A stretch of 14,861 nucleotides of DNA from Solirubrobacterales bacterium (lineage in GTDB: Bacteria; Actinomycetota; Thermoleophilia; Solirubrobacterales; Solirubrobacteraceae). Below, piece by piece: positions 1-5,655 of the stretch. The stretch is from the NCBI GenBank assembly GCA_003244035.1, contig QHBV01000218.1, forward strand, positions 1 through 14,861, given 5' to 3'. Made by a program: the position numbers and the translations under genes. The notes under the pieces are model-generated. The model saw only the letters and a program-made list of their open reading frames with translations, ran no database searches and was not told the origin of the DNA. How positions within the stretch are numbered: the stretch's first letter is position 1; each line of letters begins with the position of its first letter.

Positions 1-122
1 GCCGGTCAATCCATATTGTCTAATGATGGGCGCACAGGCAACCAAGGAGCAGCCGGCGTCAGCGGGCAACCTGCAGATCTCGCCCATTTCACCCGCCCGT
101 GAAAGGCCGAAGGCCAGGACGC

Positions 123-752
123 CTAATGCAGTTCGGGCGCTGCACGATGGGCGGCCAAACCCACGCTCGTAAGCAGCGCGCTTGCCAGGGCGAGCGGAAC
201 CCAGTTCGCGACCCGGAGGACGAGCAGAGCGCCGCTGAGAGCGCCTATCAGCATGGCGGCCACCGACAGCAGCCGCCGCCCTACCTTCGACTCCGAGCCC
301 CCTGCCAGACGCGAGTCAGGTGCGATGCCGGTGAGCGTCAGCGTGAGCACGGTGGTCGTCAGGTCGGGGACCGCGAGCCGCCGGGCGGCCGCGTTCTGAA
401 TCCCCATCGCGGTCGCGAGGAGCACGATCAGCATGTAGCGGCTCCCGTCGCCGATCTGCCCGCCCGCCAGTCCCGCGACGACCACGGCCACGACAACGCA
501 ACCCAGTTGCACAACGATCGTCCCCCGCAGGATCCCAGCGCGGTCCTCTCCGAGGCGAGCGCCGAACCGATCTCCGGCCAGCCCCCCGATCAGGAATGAG
601 GCGATCGCGACCAGGGAGGCTGCGCTCGACAGGCCCCTTGCTCCCGCGATCCCGAAGCCGAGAGACACGACGTTTCCGGTCATGTTCGCGACGAACACGT
701 GGCCGAGCTTCAGGTAGCTGACCGCGTCGACGACGCCCATGACGACAGTCAC
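123..752 (-). CDS. DUF1275 (YoaK-type) integral membrane protein
   Basis: Product of 209 residues made largely of hydrophobic helices, about six membrane segments. The motif VDAVSYLKLGHVFVANMTGN near the N-terminus (residues 9-28) is the hallmark of the DUF1275/YoaK family, and the later stretches GIQNAAARRLAVPDLTTTVLT and RRLLSVAAMLIGALSGALL also fit. The function of the family is not established; a transport role is often suggested. The start is uncertain. GTG at 750-752 is the first accepted start codon, but the open frame continues upstream to a TGA at 828-830, and its last residues there (RLPPLLLV) look like the normal beginning of the first membrane helix. No ATG, GTG or TTG lies in that extension. 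The DUF2630 gene ends 80 bases upstream on the same strand. The family call is firm; the 5' end is not. Confidence 0.85.
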   Translation of the reverse strand: MTVVMGVVDAVSYLKLGHVFVANMTGNVVSLGFGIAGARGLSSAASLVAIASFLIGGLAGDRFGARLGEDRAGILRGTIVVQLGCVVVAVVVAGLAGGQIGDGSRYMLIVLLATAMGIQNAAARRLAVPDLTTTVLTLTLTGIAPDSRLAGGSESKVGRRLLSVAAMLIGALSGALLVLRVANWVPLALASALLTSVGLAAHRAAPELH

Positions 753-832
753 GACCAGCAGCAGTGGCGGCAGGCGACCGTCCTTGCTGTCACCCGCAGG
801 CCACAGGGTCCCGGCTATGTCCTCCCGTCAGC

Positions 833-1063
833 TCACTGCTGGTAGTGCTCGATGGTCTCGGCGTCGCGGGCCTGAGCCTGGTCGGGATCGAGCCCGAACT
901 CCTCCTCCGCACGTCGCTGGCGCAGCAGGTCCCAGCAGCGATCGAGCTCAACCTTGACCGCCTGCAAGCGCTCGTGGCTATCCGGATCGCCGCCGGCGTT
1001 CTGGAGCTCATGCTCCTCCGCGACGAGCCCCTCGATCTGGTCTTGGATCCTGGCATCGTCCAT
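833..1063 (-). CDS. DUF2630 small acidic protein
   Basis: A 76-residue soluble, highly charged and probably helical protein. The pattern is typical of DUF2630: an N-terminal MDDARIQDQIEGLVAEEHEL, then VKVELDRCWDLLRQRRAEEE and FGLDPDQAQARD in the second half, ending near IEHYQQ. The family is found mainly in Actinobacteria and has no known function. The ATG at 1061-1063 has a good Shine-Dalgarno (AAGGAG, 5 bases upstream on the minus strand), which fixes the start. The gene stands alone, about 170 bases downstream of recX, with no clear promoter visible. The DUF1275 gene follows 80 bases later and may share its transcript. Confidence 0.85.
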   Translation of the reverse strand: MDDARIQDQIEGLVAEEHELQNAGGDPDSHERLQAVKVELDRCWDLLRQRRAEEEFGLDPDQAQARDAETIEHYQQ

Positions 1064-1152
1064 CTCTTCTCCTTGTAGTGGTGCGCTGCCGCACTCTACG
1101 ACGGGACCCGCGGGGCTGAGGCGAAGCTCACCCCTTCGGCCGAGGGTCAGGT

Positions 1153-1197
1153 GTGCAACTCGATGGCATCCACCACATCACGTGCATCACGGCGCTC
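1153..1197 (+). pseudogene. N-terminal relic of a glyoxalase-fold (VOC) ring-cleaving dioxygenase
   Basis: On the plus strand a GTG at 1153 opens the reading QLDGIHHITCITA. This is the near-invariant start of the VOC-type ring-cleaving dioxygenase/glyoxalase proteins (consensus L-x-G-I-H-H-[IV]-T-x-I-T-G), including the first metal-ligand histidine region. The resemblance stops after about 14 residues. The normal continuation (DFYTxVLGLRLVKKT) is absent, and the frame soon runs antisense into recX. A GAGG lies about 5 bases before the GTG and may be the old ribosome binding site. I read this as the stump of a deleted gene. A chance match is unlikely because ten contiguous residues fit, but the fragment is short. 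Confidence 0.5.
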
Positions 1198-1236
1198 GAT
1201 GTGCCTGCGGGCTCCGCCGCGCGCGATGACGTCGCG

Positions 1237-1725
1237 CTAGGACAACTCAGATCGTCCGTCATCGCGCGCATACGTGACCAACGCGTCCAGTGCCAGCTCG
1301 CTGTCGTAGCCCTTGCGCAAAAGCACGCCGAGGGCCCGGTTGCGCTCGCGGCGCTCGCGCGGCGGCGAGTGGAAGCGTCGGCGAAGCAGCCCGAGCGCGC
1401 GCTCGAGCTCGATCTCGGTCGGTTCTGACGCGAGTGCCTGATCGACCAGCTCGCGGTCGATCCCCCGTTGCAGCAGCGTCCGGCGAATCCGATTGCTGCC
1501 CCATTGCTCCAGCGCGCGTTTGTCCTGGACAAACAGGCGGGCGAAGCGGGCGTCGTCGAGGGAGCCCTGGTCGATCAGCGCGGTGATCGCATCCTCGATC
1601 ACCGGGGGCTCGACGCCGCGCTCCGCAAGCCGGCTCCGTACCTCAGCCTCGCTGCGCTCGCGCCGGTTCAGGCAGCTGAAGGCTAGCTTGAGCGCACGCT
1701 CGAGGCGGGCGTCGGTCTCGGGCAC
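1237..1725 (-). CDS. recX: Regulatory protein RecX
   Basis: A 162-residue basic helical protein. RecX binds RecA filaments and limits their extension. The family pattern is visible: ALKLAFSCLNRRERSEAEVRSRLAERG (RecX motif 1), then LIDQGSLDDARFARLFVQDK and WGSNRIRRTLLQRGIDRELVDQAL, and a third degenerate repeat (RERNRALGVLLRKGYDSELALDAL). Length is within the usual 150-200 residues. The start is GTG at 1723-1725, only 9 bases after the recA stop, with no strong Shine-Dalgarno. Translation is therefore probably coupled to recA, the usual arrangement. No gene follows for about 170 bases on this strand. Confidence 0.95.
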   Translation of the reverse strand: MPETDARLERALKLAFSCLNRRERSEAEVRSRLAERGVEPPVIEDAITALIDQGSLDDARFARLFVQDKRALEQWGSNRIRRTLLQRGIDRELVDQALASEPTEIELERALGLLRRRFHSPPRERRERNRALGVLLRKGYDSELALDALVTYARDDGRSELS

Positions 1726-1734
1726 CTGTGAGGG

Positions 1735-2895
1735 CTACGCGGCTTGACTTCCGAGGGCCTCGACCGGCGCCAGCGGCGGCTCCTCGATCGGCTCGATCGG
1801 CTTCACGAGGTCACGGCCGATCCCGAGCGCCGCATAGATCTTCGTCTCGATCTCCTTAGCGACCTCGGAATGCTCGTCAAGGAACGCCTTGGCGTTGCCG
1901 CGCCCCTGTCCCAGTCGTTCCTCTCCGTAGGAGAAGAACGACCCGGACTTGGTGACGATGTTGTGCTCGATGCCCTGATCGATCAGGCAGCCGGACGTCG
2001 AGATTCCCTTGCCGAACTCGATGTCGAACTCGGCCTGCTTGAACGGCGCGGCGACCTTGTTCTTGACCACCTTCACCCGCACCCGGTTGCCGACCGCCTC
2101 GGTTCCGTCCTTGAGCGTCTCGATCCGGCGGATGTCCAGGCGCTGGGACGAGTAGAACTTCAGCGCGCGGCCGCCGGGTTGGGTCTCGGGAGATCCAAAC
2201 ATAACGCCCACCTTCTCCCGGATCTGGTTGGTGAAGACACACAGCGTCTGGGTTCGGTTGAGGTTTCCGGTCAGCTTGCGCATCGCCTGAGACATCATCC
2301 GCGCCTGGACGCCGACGGTCTGGTCGCCCATCTGCCCCTCGAGCTCGGCGCGGGGCGTGAGAGCGGCGACCGAGTCGACTGCGATCACGTCGACCGCTCC
2401 GGAACGGATCAGCATGTCGACGATCTCCAGCGCCTGCTCGCCGTAGTCGGGCTGAGAGACGAGCAGCTCGTCGATGTCGACGCCGATCTGTTGCGCGTAC
2501 AGCGGGTCCATTGCATGCTCTGCGTCGACGAACGCGCACACACCCCCGAGCTTCTGCGCCTCAGCGAGGATGTGGTAGACAAGCGTCGTCTTGCCCGAGG
2601 ACTCCGGGCCGAAGATCTCGATGATCCGTCCGCGCGGGACGCCACCGATCCCGAGCGCCAAGTCGAGCGACAGCGCGCCGGTGGGAATCGCATCGACGGC
2701 CACCCGCGCACCCGGATCGCCCATGCGCATAACTGAGCCCTTGCCGAACTGCCGCTCGATCTGAGTCAGGGCGCCCTGGAGGGCAGCCTGCCGCTTGGCG
2801 TCGGACTTGGCGTCAGGCGCCGCGCCAGGCTTGGCCCCGGCGCCCGCGGCCGGGGACATGGACGATGTCCTGGCGGACTTCTCGTGCTCGGTCAT
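1735..2895 (-). CDS. recA: Recombinase RecA
   Basis: A 386-residue RecA, the ATP-dependent strand-exchange protein that also triggers LexA cleavage. Walker A GPESSGKT is at residues 96-103 and Walker B VIAVDS near 170-175. The DNA-binding loops (EGQMGDQTVGVQARMMSQA and FGSPETQPGGRALKFYSS) and the QIREKVG region are all intact, and there is no intein. The core begins near residue 35 (AALQGALTQIERQFGKGSVM), so an Ala/Pro/Lys-rich N-terminal extension of about 35 residues precedes it. A second Met at position 13 is a possible alternative start. ATG at 2893-2895 has AAGGAG 10 bases upstream. I saw no GAAC-N4-GTTC type SOS box in the upstream 160 bases. recX follows after 9 bases. Confidence 0.98.
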   Translation of the reverse strand: MTEHEKSARTSSMSPAAGAGAKPGAAPDAKSDAKRQAALQGALTQIERQFGKGSVMRMGDPGARVAVDAIPTGALSLDLALGIGGVPRGRIIEIFGPESSGKTTLVYHILAEAQKLGGVCAFVDAEHAMDPLYAQQIGVDIDELLVSQPDYGEQALEIVDMLIRSGAVDVIAVDSVAALTPRAELEGQMGDQTVGVQARMMSQAMRKLTGNLNRTQTLCVFTNQIREKVGVMFGSPETQPGGRALKFYSSQRLDIRRIETLKDGTEAVGNRVRVKVVKNKVAAPFKQAEFDIEFGKGISTSGCLIDQGIEHNIVTKSGSFFSYGEERLGQGRGNAKAFLDEHSEVAKEIETKIYAALGIGRDLVKPIEPIEEPPLAPVEALGSQAA

Positions 2896-3056
2896 ATCGG
2901 CTGGTCTCCTTGTCTCATGCGCTTTCGATCCACAACGGTAGGACGGGCGGCGGACGGAACCGAGACGTTAGATCCGCTCGCTGTAACAGAACAAGACGCG
3001 CTCGTGACGGAAGGCCGACGAAGCTGTGCCAATCGTGAACGGACGACCAATCGGCG

Positions 3057-3515
3057 CTAGGTCACGCTGTCGAGCTCGACCGTCTCGATCTCGCTCGGCG
3101 CATCCTGTGCGCCCGTCCCTTCCTCGCGCATCGATCGATAGCCCCCGTAGACGAGCACGATCGCGCTCACGAGCGCCACGAAGGCTCCGACCCTCGGGTC
3201 CCCGGCGCCCGGGGGGGCGATCGCCACGCGGTAGACCAGGGCCACGACCGTCAGGATGCCGAGCACCGTGACGATCACGCTGAGAGCGGCGGGCACCGCC
3301 GGCGCCGGTCGCGTGGCCTGGAAGAAGACCAGGGCAAGTCCGGTGAGGATCGTCACCAGCAGCAGCCAGTGGATGTGCGTGAGCGCGTTCCAGCCGCCGA
3401 CCGAGGTCGGCCCGGCCCCGTACCACTTCAGCAGCAACATCGACGCCAGCAGCACGATCGCGCCGACGGCGACGATCAGCTCTCCCCACCGGAGCCTGGA
3501 TCGATCGAAGTCCAC
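3057..3515 (-). CDS. Four-helix membrane protein, paralogue 3 of a tandem triplet
   Basis: A 152-residue protein with four predicted membrane segments: about residues 11-29, 45-64, 74-93 and 106-124. I recognise no named family. The opening SRLRWGELIVAVGAIVLL resembles those of the two genes upstream (RLSRGEPIAAIGGAVLI and VHRGELISGASALALL). All three share a Trp or WY after helix 1 and a GA/GG-R-x element after the last helix, here YGGYRSMREE. The C-terminus is acidic (EIETVELD). The start is GTG at 3513-3515, which aligns with the paralogues, though the ribosome binding site is weak. The gene lies 160 bases upstream of recA and about 260 bases downstream of the second paralogue. Its function is unknown. 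Confidence 0.75.
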   Translation of the reverse strand: MDFDRSRLRWGELIVAVGAIVLLASMLLLKWYGAGPTSVGGWNALTHIHWLLLVTILTGLALVFFQATRPAPAVPAALSVIVTVLGILTVVALVYRVAIAPPGAGDPRVGAFVALVSAIVLVYGGYRSMREEGTGAQDAPSEIETVELDSVT

Positions 3516-3599
3516 AGCGTTCCCGCTATGACCGGCCCTGGGTCAGGGTTCGCGCGGGGATAAGTGATCGGATCGGGGCGGCCGGGGGACGAGCAGGCG

Positions 3600-3694
3600 G
3601 ACGACTCGGGCGCGGCCCAATCAGGCCAGGCAGGATGCCGAGCGCCGGATGACTCGCGCGCCGCGCAATCGAGCGAGGCCGGAGGCCGAGCGCG
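3600..3694. repeat. Imperfect tandem direct repeat, two copies, 48-base period
   Basis: Two copies at 3600-3646 and 3648-3694 match at about 38 of 47 positions; both begin GA[C/T]GACTCG and end GCCGAGCGC. The period is a multiple of three. Read on the plus strand they give a 16-residue repeat (DDSxAAQSxxAGxRAP), but I see no convincing gene there. The repeat fills part of the 259-base gap between two membrane-protein genes, in what would be the leader of the 3057-3515 gene. The remainder of that gap shows nothing recognisable. Confidence 0.6.
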
Positions 3695-3774
3695 CGGCAA
3701 GCGCGAGCGCGAGCCCCAGGTATCCGCGTCATCCCGGCCGATTCCGAACGATCAATTGGTTCTGCGCAGGCCCT

Positions 3775-4215
3775 TTAGGCCGGTGGAGGCGGCATCGGTC
3801 CGCTGGCCCCGGGCCGGACCCACGGCACGAGCGGCCCGCCATTGGCGCGATGGCCGCCGTAGGCGATCGCGGCGCCGGCGATCAGCGCTAGCCAGGCGCC
3901 GATCCCCGCATCGGCGTCCTCGAGGTCCCAGCCCAGTGACCAGCCAACGACGATGATTCCAAGCAAGCTGACGATCAACGCGCTGCCGGTCGGCAGGCGC
4001 GCAGCCACGCCGACGGCGGTTGCGAGCCCGAACGCCAGCGCGACCAGACCGGCCAGCAACATGACGAAGTCGATCCCAGAGAACGCGTCCCAGGCGGAGA
4101 CGTTTCCAAGAAAGCTCTCGCTCCAGTTCAGGAACAACGAGACGATCAGGACGGCACCCCCGATCGCGGCGATCGGCTCTCCCCGGCTCAGTCTTGACGT
4201 GTCCACAGCTCGCAT
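3775..4215 (-). CDS. Four-helix membrane protein, paralogue 2 of a tandem triplet
   Basis: A 146-residue protein with four hydrophobic segments, a Gly/Ala-rich last helix (ALIAGAAIAYGGHRA) and a Pro-rich tail ending MPPPPA. I know of no named family for it. The frame is open up to 4374, but the upstream portion is Arg/Ser-rich antisense-like sequence overlapping the previous gene. The ATG at 4213-4215 has GGAG 7 bases upstream. A GTG at 4204-4206 aligns exactly with the GTG start of the 152-residue paralogue (VDTSRLSRGE against VDFDRSRLRWGE) and is the alternative. The previous gene ends 16 bases upstream, so the two are probably co-transcribed. Confidence 0.7.
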   Translation of the reverse strand: MRAVDTSRLSRGEPIAAIGGAVLIVSLFLNWSESFLGNVSAWDAFSGIDFVMLLAGLVALAFGLATAVGVAARLPTGSALIVSLLGIIVVGWSLGWDLEDADAGIGAWLALIAGAAIAYGGHRANGGPLVPWVRPGASGPMPPPPA

Positions 4216-4231
4216 GCCGCTGCTCCGAACC

Positions 4232-4765
4232 CTAGCGGAGTCGCGAATGCGGCTGGCGGGCATCGCCTCGGACCGCAAGCCGATGTCTTCTCCTGGACCG
4301 GGGCACGACGCGCGCGCGCCGTGCGCGCTCGTCGCGCAGCGCCTCGCCTGCGCCGATCGCGACCGCGATCGCACTCAGCAGACCGAGGAACCCGCCCAGC
4401 TTCAGGTCCACCACCTCGTTCAGGGCGGGCAGAGCGATCAGGGTGCGGTAGATCAAGAGCGACGCCGTGACCGCCCCAAGCGCCGTGACCACGACCGCCG
4501 TGCTCGTCTTGGCGCCGTGCGAGCGCTGGGTCGCGTGCAGGATCACCGAACCGACCGCCACGGCGATCGTCAGCAGCATCAGCCACCGCAGGACGGTCAA
4601 GGCGTGCCATGCGTTCTCGGCCGCGGCCCGTGAGCGCCCGATGCCAGTCGTTCCCACGACCCCGTACCACGCCAGCGCGAACATGATCACGAGCAGCGCC
4701 AGCGCGCTGGCCCCGCTGATCAGCTCACCCCTGTGCACCGGGCGCCGCTCGCCGGAATCGCTCAT
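4232..4765 (-). CDS. Four-helix membrane protein, paralogue 1 of a tandem triplet, coupled to folD
   Basis: A 177-residue protein with four membrane segments. The opening HRGELISGASALALLVIMFALAWYG parallels the two downstream genes (RxGExI, small residues, then WYG after helix 1). A loop insertion of about 10 residues (GIGRSRAAAEN) precedes a conserved W-x-A-L. The last 30 residues are very basic (many Arg), unlike the paralogues, and could be a cytoplasmic tail or drifted sequence. The ATG at 4763-4765 overlaps the folD stop in an ATGA junction, so translation is probably coupled to folD. The function is unknown, and the link with folate metabolism is positional only. Confidence 0.75.
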   Translation of the reverse strand: MSDSGERRPVHRGELISGASALALLVIMFALAWYGVVGTTGIGRSRAAAENAWHALTVLRWLMLLTIAVAVGSVILHATQRSHGAKTSTAVVVTALGAVTASLLIYRTLIALPALNEVVDLKLGGFLGLLSAIAVAIGAGEALRDERARRARVVPRSRRRHRLAVRGDARQPHSRLR

Positions 4766-5613
4766 CTGGCCCGGGCGCGCGCCGCCGTCACGGTGTTCTG
4801 CAGCAGCATCGCAGGCGTCATCGGGCCCACTCCTCCGGGGACCGGTGTGATCAGCCTAGCCCGCCGGGCCGCGGCGTCGAACTGCACGTCGCCGAGCAGC
4901 CCCTGCTCGGTGCGAGTGATGCCGACGTCGATCACCGTCGCGCCCGGCTTTACGTGGTCGGCGCCGATCAGTCCCGGCACCCCGACCGCGGCGACGAGCA
5001 GATCGGCGCGCGCGCAGACGCGGGCGCGCTCACGCGTGCGTGAGTGACAAGTCGTAACGGTGGCGTTGCGCTCCAGCAGCAGCGCGGCCAGAGGCCTGCC
5101 GACGAGATCCGAGCGCCCGACCACCACCGCCTCCGTCCCTTCCAGCGCGACTCCGTACGTGTCCAGCAGCTCGAGCACTCCGAGCGGCGTGCACGGTCGC
5201 AGCCCCGGGGTCCCCTGCGCGAGCCGGCCGGCGCTGATCGGCGTGAGCCCGTCGACATCCTTCTCGGGGGCGATCAGCGCGGTCAGCGCCGCCCCATCGA
5301 GCCCCGCGGGGACGGGCAGCTGCAACAGGATCCCGTCGATCTCGGGGTCGCGGTTGCACGCCTCGATCTCCGCCGCGACCTCCTCTTGGGTGGCGCTCGT
5401 CGGAAGGTGACGATGACGGTCGGCGATCCCGACCTCAGCGCAGCCCCTGCGCTTGCTGGCCACATAGATAGCCGAGGCGGGATCGTCGCCGACGAGAATC
5501 GTCGCGAGCCCAGGCGCGCGAGCGCCTCCCGCGGTCAGCTCGACGATCTCACTCGCGACCCTGGCGCGCACCCGCTTCGCTTCGGCTCGCCCATCGATGA
5601 TCGTCGCCGCCAT
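4762..5613 (-). CDS. folD: Bifunctional methylenetetrahydrofolate dehydrogenase/cyclohydrolase FolD
   Basis: A 283-residue cytosolic enzyme. It oxidises 5,10-methylene-THF to methenyl-THF with NADP+ and hydrolyses that to 10-formyl-THF for purine synthesis and Met-tRNA formylation. The catalytic motif Y50-V-A-S-K54 is present, with K54 the cyclohydrolase lysine. So are GILLQLPVP (94-102), the conserved DVDGLTP (119-125), the nucleotide-binding VVGRSDLVGRP (164-174) and the C-terminal signature PVPGGVGPMTPAML (257-270). Length is normal. ATG at 5611-5613 is the natural start; the ribosome binding site is weak. pcrA ends 42 bases upstream on the same strand, and the stop overlaps the next membrane-protein gene by 4 bases. 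Confidence 0.97.
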   Translation of the reverse strand: MAATIIDGRAEAKRVRARVASEIVELTAGGARAPGLATILVGDDPASAIYVASKRRGCAEVGIADRHRHLPTSATQEEVAAEIEACNRDPEIDGILLQLPVPAGLDGAALTALIAPEKDVDGLTPISAGRLAQGTPGLRPCTPLGVLELLDTYGVALEGTEAVVVGRSDLVGRPLAALLLERNATVTTCHSRTRERARVCARADLLVAAVGVPGLIGADHVKPGATVIDVGITRTEQGLLGDVQFDAAARRARLITPVPGGVGPMTPAMLLQNTVTAARARAR

Positions 5614-5655
5614 CGATCCGAACGCTAGAGGATCGATGGCGGGTTAGCCAGCTCG

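Noticed and set aside
105..115. GGCC-TTC-GGCC hairpin after the DUF1275 gene as terminator
   Set aside because: Only a 4-base stem followed by three T residues on the minus strand; too weak. The first 122 bases of the window otherwise show nothing I can identify.
99..599. Plus-strand open frame of 166 codons
   Set aside because: It is antisense to the DUF1275 gene, has low-complexity Arg/Gly/Pro composition and no recognisable domain; typical shadow frame in GC-rich DNA.
1744..2736. Plus-strand open frame of 330 codons opposite recA
   Set aside because: Entirely antisense to recA in a mirror frame; composition follows from recA codon use.
3564..3956. Plus-strand open frame over the 48-base repeat
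   Set aside because: The repeat gives a 16-residue periodicity, but the frame runs antisense into the membrane-protein gene and becomes Arg-rich without any domain, so I do not call a gene.
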